Assembly (NCBI GenBank): GCA_938084835.1
Contig: CALKER010000002.1
Span: 62,001-126,000 of the forward strand
Length of the DNA: 64,000 nt
Source of the DNA: an uncultured Thermoguttaceae bacterium
GTDB lineage: Bacteria; Planctomycetota; Planctomycetia; Pirellulales; Thermoguttaceae
Direction of reading: 5' to 3'
In this document: positions 54,828 through 64,000 of the stretch, piece after piece
How positions within the stretch are numbered: the stretch's first letter is position 1
Layout: every line of letters begins with the position of its first letter
Made by a program: the position numbers and the translations under genes
The notes under the pieces: model-generated
Told to the model about the DNA's origin: nothing
Databases searched by the model: none
What the model saw: the letters and a program-made list of their open reading frames with translations, nothing else

Positions 54828-56417
54828 TCAACGCGTGATTTCATCCCGCAGCTCCAGCCGTGCCTGACGCACCGCAAAACAATCATCTCCGGAAAACACC
54901 AGCCACAGCGTGATGCCGTCGGCGCTCATCCATTTAGTGGGAAACGAGCCGCTTTCGCCGGGATCAACATCCCATTTTTCGCAATAGTAAACCGTTGTCC
55001 ATGGTCCCCACGGGTCAGGGGCATCGTACAGGGCACAACCGCGGCCGACGCGAGCCCCACCAGCACCCGAATCAACGGGATAAACATGCCGCCACAGGTA
55101 GCGCCTTAGCGCCGGATTATAAGTGATTCCCGAGCGCCAGCAACGCCCGCAATGTTCGAAGATGGCCTGCCGGGCGCGCAAATTCCTGGTCCATTGGGGA
55201 TAACCTTCCGGGTCAAAGCCGGCAAAGTACTCGTAGGCCGATTGATCACGAAGGCGGCTTTGGGGCACGCGGGCGAGGATCATCCGATCGGCAGGTGTAT
55301 ACGCATCTTCACTATCGGGAGAATAGATGTAAACATATTCAGTGCTGGCTCCTGCATAGTTCTTCCCAAAGTTGAGGAACGTTGGGCAGCCGAAGCTTTT
55401 CGTAAACTTCCATGGTGCCCACTGCCAGCTTTGGCCATGATCTTCCGACCAAGCTAGCTGGGCATTACCCGCATTGCGCACCAGCATGTAAAGCACGCCG
55501 TTGACCATAAGCATACCGCTGGCCTTCTTCCCCCGCGGACCATCACCGTACTGCTCTCCAGAGGCCGAGCGAATATTAATGCCGCGGATGGCAGGCGGAA
55601 CCCCCTCCACCCGGGCAAATCCCAGACTCAACTTCCGGGGGACCCTCGGCTCAAAGCCCCAGCCATCGCCGTAGGCAGTGTAGAGATGATCATCATCCCC
55701 CCACGTGATGGGCCAATTGTCGCTTCCCGGTGCCAGCCGAAGGATCTCTTGCGAAGGGGCCCACTGGATACCGGCAATCACTGGGCTTGGGGGATAAGGT
55801 GCCCGGGCCACCGAACGGCTACAAGCGGAAGTCCACCTTGCCGGGCGATCATCGGGAGCCTCCGCCACACGTTCCACCACCGGCCGAAAGGGGTAAGCCT
55901 CCCATTTGACGGCAGGACCTTGGGGCCCCAGCAATCCCCCGCTTCGCCCCATAATCGGCCCAAGGCTGGGGATCCGAGATAGCAGTTGTTCCATCGCTGC
56001 AGGCCCAGCGTAGGTGAGCATGGCAATGTTCGCATCACGACCGCGGAGCTGTTCCCCTAGCGAAAAAAAGACGCGGGCCTGATCGAAGGCGATCGCAGAC
56101 GGAGCCTCAGGCAGCTTTCGCCATGGCCGGAAGTTCTCCTTCCAAGGGGGTTTTTCCTTTAGCCCACAAGCATCAAGCCTCGAAGCACGGAAGCCCAAGT
56201 GCCGCACGGTCATCTGGGATTTTGGCAGGTTACATCTCCATTGAGCGAGGAACTTCGACAACGGATTGTTCACTCCAAGAGAGCCACCCCCCAGGGCCAC
56301 GGCGAGTCCAAGACCGGCGACCACCGCTCTGGCGAGCGCCCCAATGCTCCGACGTACCGTCACCCCGTGATTGGGCCAGTACCACTGCCTTGCGATTTTA
56401 TCCTCCCAAATCACCAC
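54828..56417 (-). CDS. exported DUF4185-like protein
   Basis: The 529-residue protein has a GTG start whose first base lies in the stop codon of the preceding sulfatase gene. A hydrophobic segment at about residues 25-50 (ALARAVVAGLGLAVALGGGSLG) may export it. The C-terminal two thirds contain DNWPITWGDDDHLYTAYGDGWGF, VNGVLYMLVRN and AWSEDHGQSWQWAPW, a beta-propeller-like pattern of DUF4185 and related glycoside-hydrolase-like proteins. It sits between two sulfatases, so a role in degrading a sulfated glycan is plausible. Confidence 0.65.
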   Translation of the reverse strand: MVIWEDKIARQWYWPNHGVTVRRSIGALARAVVAGLGLAVALGGGSLGVNNPLSKFLAQWRCNLPKSQMTVRHLGFRASRLDACGLKEKPPWKENFRPWRKLPEAPSAIAFDQARVFFSLGEQLRGRDANIAMLTYAGPAAMEQLLSRIPSLGPIMGRSGGLLGPQGPAVKWEAYPFRPVVERVAEAPDDRPARWTSACSRSVARAPYPPSPVIAGIQWAPSQEILRLAPGSDNWPITWGDDDHLYTAYGDGWGFEPRVPRKLSLGFARVEGVPPAIRGINIRSASGEQYGDGPRGKKASGMLMVNGVLYMLVRNAGNAQLAWSEDHGQSWQWAPWKFTKSFGCPTFLNFGKNYAGASTEYVYIYSPDSEDAYTPADRMILARVPQSRLRDQSAYEYFAGFDPEGYPQWTRNLRARQAIFEHCGRCWRSGITYNPALRRYLWRHVYPVDSGAGGARVGRGCALYDAPDPWGPWTTVYYCEKWDVDPGESGSFPTKWMSADGITLWLVFSGDDCFAVRQARLELRDEITR

Positions 56418-57775
56418 TAAAGCCTTTCTGTTCCACTAGCAAATTCGTCGAGCTCTTTCGGTCGAATGCCGCGGTGGGCGTCCAGCACGTGGCGGAAAAG
56501 GGTGAAGGCCCGCGCCGCCTCTCCTTGGAGCTTGGTTGGATCAAGCGGGCGACGCTCCTCGGGATCATTTTCCAGATCGAAGAATCGACCATCGGCATAA
56601 AGTTTGTAGTGCTGGTCGAACACAAATTCGCTTACCGAAAGATCGGCGGTTTGTCGCGGGGAATACCAGCAATAGATCCACTGGCGCGGCTGACCGGGCC
56701 GGCCTCGCAGTTGCGGCCAAAAGCTTATGCCATCCAGCACCAAGTTGGGGGGCAAGGCAATACCGGCAGCCTCACAGATGGTGGGAAGCACATCGGTGCT
56801 GTCCACAAGATCGGTGCAGACCTGGCCCGCGACCACTACTCCCGGCCAATTCACAATAAGTGGGACCCGCATTCCCGCACGAGTCGTCAGGCCTTTGCCT
56901 CCCACAATTTCGCGGCCGCGCCAACGCGATCGAATTTGACGACTGGTACCGTTGTCGGCCGTAAACAAAACAAGTGTTCGCTCCCGAAGACCAAGAACCT
57001 CCAAGTGATCGACGAGCTTCCCGATTAACTTGTCCATATATTCCACCATTTGGCCGAAGTGCCGGGGATGGCGATTCACCTCCTCCCCCTGCGCTTGTGG
57101 ATCCCAGTCGGGGCTGTCAGGCGTCGGTTGAAAAGGCGAATGCGTCAGTGTGAGTGAATAGTAAAGCAGGAAAGGTCGATCTTTATGTCGGCTTATGAAG
57201 TCGCAGGCAAACTCATGGAGCAGATCCGGACCGTACTCACCGTTTTGGTAGTCCCGCTCCTGTCCCATAATCTCAAGACCGGGATTGGCAAAGCGCGGCG
57301 GACGTCGTGTATGTTGCCATAAGTAAAATTCATGGAATCCCATTCGCCGGGGCAGATCTGGTGCCGTTCCCAGTTGCCATTTGCCTACTATTGCCGTGGC
57401 GTAACCCGCTTTGTCAAAAAGGTGGGCAAAGGTAGTCACCCTGGGATCGATGATTCCAAATCGGATGTAATTGCGGGCGTTCGACTGCCCGGTCATTAGC
57501 TGAATTCTGGTAGGTGTACAAAGCGGCTGGACATAAGCGTGTTCAAAACGCACGCCGGTGGCCGCCAGCTGATCCAGTCGGGGCGTCCGGTACGATTCTC
57601 CCCCATTGGCCCCAATAGTTTCAAAACCGAGGTCGTCGGCCAAGATGATTACAATGTTGGGCTGTGCCGGGTTGCCACTTCGCTCGGCGTAAGCCCCTGG
57701 GAAAGGATTGCCCGTCTGAGACCACACAGTAATTATCACGACCTTAAGCAGCAGTGCCCGCAGAAGGGAAGTCAT
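56417..57775 (-). CDS. exported sulfatase (second)
   Basis: The ATG at 57775 has GGAGG seven bases upstream and gives 452 residues; an upstream ATG at 57823 is less likely. A signal peptide ([17 protein letters not shown]) is followed by [32 protein letters not shown] (formylglycine Cys in CTPTR) and KWQLGTAPD, with LFTADNGTS later. It is related to, but not a near copy of, the first sulfatase. Confidence 0.9.
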   Translation of the reverse strand: MTSLLRALLLKVVIITVWSQTGNPFPGAYAERSGNPAQPNIVIILADDLGFETIGANGGESYRTPRLDQLAATGVRFEHAYVQPLCTPTRIQLMTGQSNARNYIRFGIIDPRVTTFAHLFDKAGYATAIVGKWQLGTAPDLPRRMGFHEFYLWQHTRRPPRFANPGLEIMGQERDYQNGEYGPDLLHEFACDFISRHKDRPFLLYYSLTLTHSPFQPTPDSPDWDPQAQGEEVNRHPRHFGQMVEYMDKLIGKLVDHLEVLGLRERTLVLFTADNGTSRQIRSRWRGREIVGGKGLTTRAGMRVPLIVNWPGVVVAGQVCTDLVDSTDVLPTICEAAGIALPPNLVLDGISFWPQLRGRPGQPRQWIYCWYSPRQTADLSVSEFVFDQHYKLYADGRFFDLENDPEERRPLDPTKLQGEAARAFTLFRHVLDAHRGIRPKELDEFASGTERL

Positions 57776-57898
57776 GAGGGAGCCTCCGATAATTAGGTGA
57801 ACGGTACGCCACGAGTGAAACACGGAATGGCCGATGGCCAGGTGTTTTGCTCTCCCATCAGAGCAAACAGCAAATTCCCATGTGCGTGGCGGGCTGCT

Positions 57899-58420
57899 TT
57901 AGCCGGGCTTGCCGGGGGAATCCGGCCGGGAGCTGGCCGGGGCTTGCACCTCCGCGCTTTCCGTGCTGTTGGCAGCGGCATTCCGCACGGCGCTTGGGGC
58001 CTTGAGGTCCAGATGCTCGGCGATCCACCGCTCCAACTCTCCCCAGTCTACCGGCGGAAGATCTCCCAGATCGGGCCGAAGGTTCGCGGCGCCCTTGATG
58101 TAAACGTGCTGGATTTCTTGGGCGGGTTTGTCCGTATTCCAGTGGATCAGAATGCGAATGCAGCGCCGCAAAGCCCCTGGGACGTCTAATTCGTGAAAGC
58201 ACATGAGTGCCACGTTAGTCCACCCGAGCTGCCGGGCGGCTAAGGCGGGAAATTCAGCATTTAAATCTGGCGTGGTTGTAAATATTACGCTGGCGACATC
58301 CTCCGGCCTGATATCGTTGCTACGGATCATGAGCGCAAGAAGTTGTCGGGTGGCCTCCAAAATGGCCTCTCGTGTGTTGGCGTCGGCCGTGGTAGCTCCG
58401 CGAACTCCTCGGCAAGGCAT
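57899..58420 (-). CDS. aroH: chorismate mutase, AroH type
   Basis: The 173-residue protein begins [17 protein letters not shown], typical of monofunctional trimeric chorismate mutases (B. subtilis AroH). [37 protein letters not shown] and [18 protein letters not shown] follow. Active-site Arg in RGVRG and the RRC-I-R segment are visible. It converts chorismate to prephenate for Phe/Tyr synthesis. A C-terminal extension of about 45 residues, Ala/Ser/Pro-rich, is extra compared with the usual 120-130 residues. Confidence 0.92.
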   Translation of the reverse strand: MPCRGVRGATTADANTREAILEATRQLLALMIRSNDIRPEDVASVIFTTTPDLNAEFPALAARQLGWTNVALMCFHELDVPGALRRCIRILIHWNTDKPAQEIQHVYIKGAANLRPDLGDLPPVDWGELERWIAEHLDLKAPSAVRNAAANSTESAEVQAPASSRPDSPGKPG

Positions 58421-58892
58421 GTCGCTTTAGGCTCAGTCGCTCCCGGGTTTGGCAGAGTTTTTCCAAGGATTAGCTTTGGGGTAAAACTCTATCACCTCTT
58501 GCCCTGACCACCTTCCGGATTCAGACAACGAAACCGGTTTTGGCGGTTGCGGGGCCAAGCAGGTGCGATCGATTTGATTCTCCAACGATTTTACTTCCCG
58601 CCCGCCTAGGTGCTATTAGCCTGTATTGTCGTCATTAGCCCGTTTGATGCTACTGATTTCCATGATATACCCAAATTTTTTTAGCCCCGGGCTACTTTTG
58701 GCTAGGGTGGCAGGACAGGTTTGGCCGACGCAAGACGGCCTTGGGCGACGGGATCCGCTTGCCTCTCACTGGGGCCAATCGCAGGCTGCCAAGCGGAGTT
58801 CTTCCGGTGATTTTCCCCCGCTTTTCGGGCTATTTTTCGGCGGCGACGTGGAAAATGCCACTCCGGCCGGCGGGGTGCTACAAGTCCCGATC

Positions 58893-58928
58893 AAACAAAA
58901 ACCCGTGCTCCCAGAGGGGAGCACGGGG
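58893..58928 (-). terminator. Rho-independent terminator for the pseudopilin gene
   Basis: The arms CCCGTGCTCCC (58902-58912) and GGGAGCACGGG (58917-58927) form a perfect 11-bp stem with a 4-base loop. On the minus strand it is followed by a T-rich run (58893-58901). It lies 80 bases after the pseudopilin stop. Confidence 0.92.
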
Positions 58929-59006
58929 GCACGGCGAACACAGAGGAGCTACTGCCGCAGCCTAGCCGCAGGAAGAGGCAGTGGGCCGGACTCAATCGAC
59001 GCTAAA

Positions 59007-59504
59007 TCATTGGAAATACTCGGGATTGTTTGGATAAATCGTCCCGGTGGTGGGATCGTATTGCCAACCACCTTGATTGTCAGCCGGCGCCGTTGGCACT
59101 TGGCCTGGGGTAGTTACTTGCACCACTCGGTTCTTTCCGTCGTAGGGATTGGGCGGAAGAGCCCCTTGAATGTAAGGACCAAACGGATAATTCGGTCCCG
59201 GAGCCCCTATTTCCCCCTGGGCGTTAGTCGCACTTGTCAGCTGCGGTAAGTCGTTGTTGATCAACTCCGGTGCCCGGCCAAAGTGCTGGGCCTTGTAGAG
59301 CTCTATTTGGGATCGCAGTGTGTGGAGGTTAAACTGCAGGGCGCTGGCGCGGGCGTCATCGGTGGAGGAAGCAAATTGTGGGATGACCACAGCGGCCAAA
59401 ATCGCCATGATTACCACCACAATTAGCACCTCGATGAGCGTCAAAGCCTTTCGTGCTCTCCCGTGGCGCGGTGAGCGAGCTTCGGGTACCATAAGGTCCT
59501 TCAT
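59007..59504 (-). CDS. type II secretion/type IV pilus-like pseudopilin (GspG-like)
   Basis: The 165-residue protein has a prepilin leader of about 20 basic residues, then LTLIEVLIVVVIMAILAAVV, the pseudopilin N-terminal helix with conserved Glu at +5. The residue before the cleavage point is Ala instead of the usual Gly. The C-terminal domain (LHTLRSQIELYKAQHFGRAPE and PYDGKNRVVQV) fits GspG-like major pseudopilins. It is a single gene, not next to other secretion genes. Confidence 0.88.
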   Translation of the reverse strand: MKDLMVPEARSPRHGRARKALTLIEVLIVVVIMAILAAVVIPQFASSTDDARASALQFNLHTLRSQIELYKAQHFGRAPELINNDLPQLTSATNAQGEIGAPGPNYPFGPYIQGALPPNPYDGKNRVVQVTTPGQVPTAPADNQGGWQYDPTTGTIYPNNPEYFQ

Positions 59505-60482
59505 GTTTTTTTAATCTCCCAACTACTGGTGCAAGCTTTGGTCGAAGCTCCTCCTTGTGCCTGAAATTGGATTCCGTTAGTTAGCGACAACCGAAATGCA
59601 AAGTTCCACACTTCCCCAGTACCAGTATGAGTGGGTGGCGAAAGTGCCCCGTTGTCATTTGTACAGCTTGGGCGCTTTTACCCGATTCCCCCCGCTCCCC
59701 TTTTGTGCCGAAACGGCTTGACAACTGTGGGATCCCAAGTCATCCGGGCTGGAGGTCGCTCCCGCAGATCTTTGTGGAGTGCGTTTTTTACCTCGGCCGA
59801 CTTCGACACTACTGGTCTTCACCGATGATCTAGGTCACACTTTTCGAGCTGTCAAATTCCCTGCGGATCCCAGCCGATCGACTCTGGCCGAAAAGGGTTA
59901 AGAGCGGAACTTGGCCCTTCCCTCCCTATCCCTGCCGTTTTTCTGCGATTCAACAGCGGGTGCTTTATCGATGCAGGAAGCGGAGCTTTTCTACCAAAGC
60001 CACGTGAGCTTTTGATGAGGAAACCGCCGCAAGAAATGCCTTCAAAACCATTGGAGACTAGACATCCCCGAATCACCGGCCAGAAAGTCCCGCATGAAAG
60101 CAGCGGGGAGCTTCCCGAGCAAATCCTTGCGGCATCCAGGAGGGTAGTGATGGCCTCGGTAGGGTCCCTGCTAATCGGCAAACTCCATCCAAATGAGCCA
60201 ATCTTTCTAACCGGAAAGGCTTGTGAGTCCGAAAATCTCGCGAAGATTGGAGGTTTGGGCGAAAAGGCAAAACTTTTCATGCTAGAATGCCCGATGACAA
60301 CATCAGGGAACACCGGTGCTTCCTCCCACCGCGTAAGGCAATCGCCAGAAGTTGCTGGCTGTGTCGGTTTCGTTAAAGGGTGCCGGCCAGGAAGGTCGAA
60401 GCAACCAACAAATGTAGTTTCCACCCCGGTTCGGAGACACGATATCTTTCCAGGTCGAGATCTGCGCTGAAGGAGGCATGCG
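59505..60482. other. gap between divergent pseudopilin and YTV-protein genes
   Basis: About 980 bases, probably containing the promoters of both flanking genes. No convincing gene is seen; the open frames on both strands lack protein character. Confidence 0.5.
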
Positions 60483-62312
60483 ATGAGAGTCAGTTGGAAG
60501 ATTCCGCTGCTTAGCCTAATAGTGGGATTGGCAGCGGTACAGGCGCAGGCCAGTTGTCTTGGTCTTGCGCGTTATCCCCACTTAGCGGGACTTTTCTTCG
60601 ACGCCGCTTGCTGCGAGGAAATGTGCTTCACGGTGATGCGTCCGGCCCCGAGGGTGATCTTGGAACACCAACAGGTCACCTTCTACAAGACGGTCTGGGA
60701 GCGCGTGGTTGAGCCCCGAACGGTGACTCTCACCAAGTACGTGCGTGAGCTTTCCCACCGTGAGGTGGAGTACACAGTCCTCAAGCCGGTTTGGGAGACT
60801 CATGTCAAGGAAGTCCCTTATACCGTGCTGAAGCCTGTCTGGGAAACCCACGTGAAAGAGGTTCCCTACACGGTGTGGAAGCCGGTGTATGAGACTCGCG
60901 AAAAGGAAATCTGCTACACGGTGATGAAACCCGTGTACGAGACTCGCACCGAGCAGTACACGGTAATGAAGCCGGTGTGGGAAACTCGCGAGAAGGACGT
61001 CCACTACACCGTAATGAAGCCAGTGTACGAAACTAAGCACTACACCTACACCGTGCTGAAGCCTGTCTGGGAAACCCACGTGAAAGAGGTTCCCTACACG
61101 GTGTGGAAGCCGGTGTATGAGACTCGCGAAAAGGAAATCTGCTACACGGTGATGAAGCCCGTGTACGAGACTCGCACCGAGCAGTACACGGTAATGAAGC
61201 CGGTATGGGAGACCCACGTAAAGGAAGTCCCCTACACGGTGATGAAACCCGTGTATGAAACTCGGGAAAAGGTCTGCAGGTATGTCGTCTGGAAGCCCGT
61301 ATGGGAAACGAAGCAGAAAGAAGTTACCTACACGGTTTGGAAACGGGTAGCCGAGACCCGTGAAAAGGAAATCTGTGAGGTCGTTTGGAAACCGGTCCGC
61401 TACACGACGACGGTTAAAGTGCACACCGGCCGGTGGGACACGGTCGTCGTGGAAAAACCGGGTCCTGTCATTACCAAGTGGATTCAGGAGCCCGGGGAGT
61501 GGGTTTGGGATCCATGCTGCTGCCGCTTTATCTATTGCCCCGGCGAGGTAAAACAGGTTCAAGTCCAGTGCCCGCCAATTAAGATCGTCAAGCGGGTATG
61601 GGTCCCAGAGGTGGTGGAAAAGGAAGTCGAGTTCGTCAAGTGGGTCCGTGAGGTTCGGGTGAAAAAAGTCCCCTACACGGTCTATAAATGGATTCCCGAA
61701 CAGCGGGTCCAGCAGGTCACCTATCAGGTGTGCAAACTGGTTCCGGAAGTAGTGGAAAAGCGGATTCCCTACACCGTTTGCAAGCTGGTGCCTGAGCAAC
61801 GTGTGAAGAAGGTGACCTATCAGGTCTACCGGCTTGTGCCCGAGGTGCGGGAGCGGACCTATCAGGTCCGCCGGCTTGTACCCGAACAACGGGTCAAGAA
61901 AGTGACCTATCAGGTCTGCAAGCTGGTTCCCGAACAGCGGGTCCAGCAGGTCACCTATCAGGTCTGCAAGCTGGTGCCGGAGCAGCGGGTCAAAAAGGTA
62001 ACGTATCAGGTGTGCCGCCTGGTGGCCGAGAAACAGGTAAAGCTGGTACCCTATTGGGTGTGCAAACCTGTCCAGGTGACCAAGACGATCCACTGCGTAA
62101 GGTACGTGCCGAAACAGGTGCTCTGCACAGTGACGCGGTGCGTGCCACGAGTCGTGTGGCAGCAAGTGCCGGTGACCATCCGCTGTCCGGTGCTCCGATG
62201 CTGCGTGCCGGCCTGCTGTGACCCGTGTGCGGCACCTGCAGATTCGCACCAGGCACCCCAGCCTAAGCCGGCACCCAACGATGCCAAAGATCCCAAGCCC
62301 GTTGAGGCTTAA
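60483..62312 (+). CDS. YTV-repeat cell-surface protein
   Basis: The 609-residue protein starts after AGGAGG at six bases. A signal peptide (IPLLSLIVGLAAVQAQA) is followed by two repeat regions. The first, about residues 65-300, repeats units of about 15-17 residues built on YTVMKPVYETR or YTVLKPVWETH. The second, about 385-545, repeats VTYQVCKLVPEQRVKK-like units. YTV-repeat proteins were reported from Rhodopirellula and linked to the planctomycete cell wall. Cysteines in the middle (CCCRFIYC) and at the end (CCVPACCDPCA) may cross-link. Antisense frames over this gene arise from its repetition. Confidence 0.9.
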   Translation: MRVSWKIPLLSLIVGLAAVQAQASCLGLARYPHLAGLFFDAACCEEMCFTVMRPAPRVILEHQQVTFYKTVWERVVEPRTVTLTKYVRELSHREVEYTVLKPVWETHVKEVPYTVLKPVWETHVKEVPYTVWKPVYETREKEICYTVMKPVYETRTEQYTVMKPVWETREKDVHYTVMKPVYETKHYTYTVLKPVWETHVKEVPYTVWKPVYETREKEICYTVMKPVYETRTEQYTVMKPVWETHVKEVPYTVMKPVYETREKVCRYVVWKPVWETKQKEVTYTVWKRVAETREKEICEVVWKPVRYTTTVKVHTGRWDTVVVEKPGPVITKWIQEPGEWVWDPCCCRFIYCPGEVKQVQVQCPPIKIVKRVWVPEVVEKEVEFVKWVREVRVKKVPYTVYKWIPEQRVQQVTYQVCKLVPEVVEKRIPYTVCKLVPEQRVKKVTYQVYRLVPEVRERTYQVRRLVPEQRVKKVTYQVCKLVPEQRVQQVTYQVCKLVPEQRVKKVTYQVCRLVAEKQVKLVPYWVCKPVQVTKTIHCVRYVPKQVLCTVTRCVPRVVWQQVPVTIRCPVLRCCVPACCDPCAAPADSHQAPQPKPAPNDAKDPKPVEA

Positions 62313-62442
62313 GGCAGTGCCGACGGTACTCTGGTGGTTCTAAGCTCTGCCATGTAGCGGTAACGAACCCTGGCTTGACCCCTGCCTAGCGTGTGACCCG
62401 TGCCTCCTCGGAAAAAGTGGGGTGGCAGGTCGCCAGCACCCA

Positions 62443-62484
62443 CCGGCCCGAGCCGGTCTCCGGCTCGGGCCGGAGCTTTTTCTC
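62443..62484 (+). terminator. Rho-independent terminator for the YTV-protein gene
   Basis: A 14-bp stem, CCGGCCCGAGCCGG with its complement and a TCT loop (62443-62473), is followed by AGCTTTTTCT. It lies 130 bases after the stop. Confidence 0.9.
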
Positions 62485-62827
62485 CCCTAAACCCCTAAGT
62501 CTCCCCTAAACTCCTAAGCTATCCGCCTTGGCGTTTCCGGGCTTGTAGGCCACGGAACATGTGTTAGCTCAGAAGAAGCAGGCTCCTCGCGTCTGCGGGG
62601 GATTGCCTCACGTGCGCCCCGGCCGCTACAATCGGCGCATGATGGCAAAATAGGCTTGTTTGGGGCTTTCGGCATTTACAGGCTGAAGTAAGATGTTCCA
62701 AACATTTTTCCGCGGCAGCCAAAAGTCGCAGGTGCAGGGTGTTGACGCTACTAATTGGGCCTAGTGTATTCTTTTGTTTGGCAAGGCTGACGATGGGGGC
62801 GGCCCATCTGGCATAGGAGTATCGGTG

Positions 62828-63994
62828 ATGGCCATCCGTACGTGGACTATCTGTGATGTGGCTCGGGACGAGTATTTGGAAAGCCTTGTGGTCACTCCGG
62901 GCAAAGTCGGGGGTCAAGCACGAGGATATCGCGTCACCAAGCGGCGGCTTCGTGGGGGACTCCGCGACGGTGTGGATACCGTGGAAATCGACAACGGCGC
63001 CATGCAGATCGTCATCCTTCCCACCCGCGGCATGGGCATTTGGGAAATCCGCGTAGGCGATTTTCGCATCGGATGGCAGGCACCGGTCCAGGGGCCTATT
63101 CACCCCCGCTTTGTGCCTTTGATGGAGCCCAGCGGTTTGGGCTGGCTGGATGGTTTCGACGAACTTCTCGTGCGGTGTGGCTTGGAAAGTAACGGTGCTC
63201 CCGAATTTGACGAGGCGGGCCGGCTTCGCTATCCGCTTCACGGCAAAATCGCCAATATCCCGGCCCACCGGGTGGAACTTTCTGTTGATGGCGATGCCGG
63301 GCGAATTCAGCTTACCGGCGTTGTCGATGAGGTCCGCTTATTTTTCGCCAAGTTGCGACTAAGTACCACCTACACGCTCGAGGTGCAAAGCCGAAGACTC
63401 ACCATTCAGGACACCGTGACTAATCTGTCCGCAGAGCCGGGTGAATTTGAGCTCCTCTATCACATTAATTTCGGCCGACCCCTCCTCGAGCCCGGTGCCC
63501 GCGTGGTTGTGCCCGTGCGCCGCTTGGCCCCCCGGGATGCGGTCGCCGCCGCTGCGCTGGACAGTTGGGATGAGTATCCTTCGGAAACACCCGGTGTTAA
63601 GGAGGCAGTCTATTTTATGCAGCTTTTTGCGGAGCCGGGGGGAAAGACCGTGGCACTTCTCCACGATGCGGCTAGGGCCAGAGGAGCGGCCATTCGCTTC
63701 AACATCAACGAGTTACCCTACTTTACTTTGTGGAAAAATCCTCAGGCTGTCGCCGACGGATACGTCACGGGGCTTGAGCCGGGAGTCAACCTCCCCAATC
63801 GCCGCTCCTTCGAAAAAGAAAACGGCCGGGTGGCAAACCTTGAGCCCGGCCAGTCACGATCATTCCAACTTGGCCTCGAGATTCTCCTCGGGGAGGCTGA
63901 AATCCGTAAATGTGTCGACGAGGTGGCCTCTCTTCAGGCCCAGGGAACCCCAGAAATTTCGCCCCACCCGCTTCCGGGGTGGTCCATTTTATGA
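62828..63994 (+). CDS. DUF4432 / aldose 1-epimerase-like protein
   Basis: The ATG at 62828 has TAGGAG at eight bases and gives 388 residues. The beta-sandwich pattern is shown by VDTVEIDNGAMQIVILPTRGMGIWEI near residue 50 and by LLYHINFGRPLL at about 215, with YPLHGKIANIPAHRV between, as in the galactose mutarotase superfamily. The gene ends within three bases of a TGA close to the window edge and is complete. Substrate unknown; probably a sugar. Confidence 0.82.
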   Translation: MAIRTWTICDVARDEYLESLVVTPGKVGGQARGYRVTKRRLRGGLRDGVDTVEIDNGAMQIVILPTRGMGIWEIRVGDFRIGWQAPVQGPIHPRFVPLMEPSGLGWLDGFDELLVRCGLESNGAPEFDEAGRLRYPLHGKIANIPAHRVELSVDGDAGRIQLTGVVDEVRLFFAKLRLSTTYTLEVQSRRLTIQDTVTNLSAEPGEFELLYHINFGRPLLEPGARVVVPVRRLAPRDAVAAAALDSWDEYPSETPGVKEAVYFMQLFAEPGGKTVALLHDAARARGAAIRFNINELPYFTLWKNPQAVADGYVTGLEPGVNLPNRRSFEKENGRVANLEPGQSRSFQLGLEILLGEAEIRKCVDEVASLQAQGTPEISPHPLPGWSIL

Positions 63995-64000
63995 CTGCCT

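Noticed and set aside
58626-59249. 207-residue plus-strand frame
   Set aside because: It crosses the strong terminator and is antisense to the pseudopilin gene.
60582-62249. 555-residue antisense frame over the YTV protein
   Set aside because: It arises from the repeated coding sequence of the real gene; the forward protein has signal peptide, RBS and family repeats.
62564-63268. 234-residue minus-strand frame
   Set aside because: It overlaps the start of the DUF4432-like gene and has no start signal.

Overview
The window looks like chromosomal DNA of a thermophilic-type planctomycete, probably order Pirellulales. The genus is inference; Thermogutta-like is my best guess. The evidence is a DUF1501 gene beside a DUF1549/DUF1553 gene and a PPC-domain gene, two formylglycine sulfatases, a YTV-repeat surface protein, and long gene-poor gaps. 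ParA, ParB and a near-perfect parS site at the left end suggest the neighbourhood of the replication origin.

Layout. 1-3.3 kb: the end of a DUF1015 gene, parS, parA, parB. 3.5-16.9 kb, all minus strand: a phage-derived block running (in transcription order) prohead protease with a scaffold-like tail, decoration-like protein, major capsid protein, several small head and connector proteins, a LamG-like protein, a tail-completion-like protein, a glycosyltransferase, large terminase and portal. I see no integrase, tape-measure, replication or lysis gene there. 18-34 kb: host genes, namely an FHA protein, SAM hydrolase, gatC-gatA-gatB, rpmB, a TIM-barrel isomerase, PSP1/RicT-like protein, a Minf_1886-like protein, an amidohydrolase and infA. 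34.7-42.5 kb: an exported unknown protein and the planctomycete trio PPC / DUF1501 / DUF1549-DUF1553.

44.1-52.4 kb, all plus strand: a compact accessory cluster encoding an exported thioredoxin-trypsin fusion, an HTH/zinc-knuckle protein, a YiiX-like papain-fold hydrolase, an exported trypsin with coiled coil, a small membrane coiled-coil protein, a ParB-like protein, an ABC ATPase fused to a GNAT domain, and a small-terminase-like HTH protein. Because the small-terminase candidate lies here and the large terminase lies in the minus-strand block, I propose that both blocks come from one domesticated or rearranged prophage, possibly a gene-transfer-agent-like or head-only particle. This is the best candidate for an undescribed system.

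53.2-64 kb: sulfatase, DUF4185-like protein, sulfatase, AroH chorismate mutase, a type II pseudopilin with a strong terminator, the YTV-repeat protein with a strong terminator, and a DUF4432/aldose-epimerase-like gene.

Several intergenic gaps hold degenerate GC-rich direct repeats spaced 58-62 bases apart. The clearest set, five units at 34.18-34.44 kb, looks like a decayed CRISPR array without cas genes. No tRNA or rRNA gene was recognised. All functional calls rest on reading the sequence and recalled family knowledge; no database search was run.
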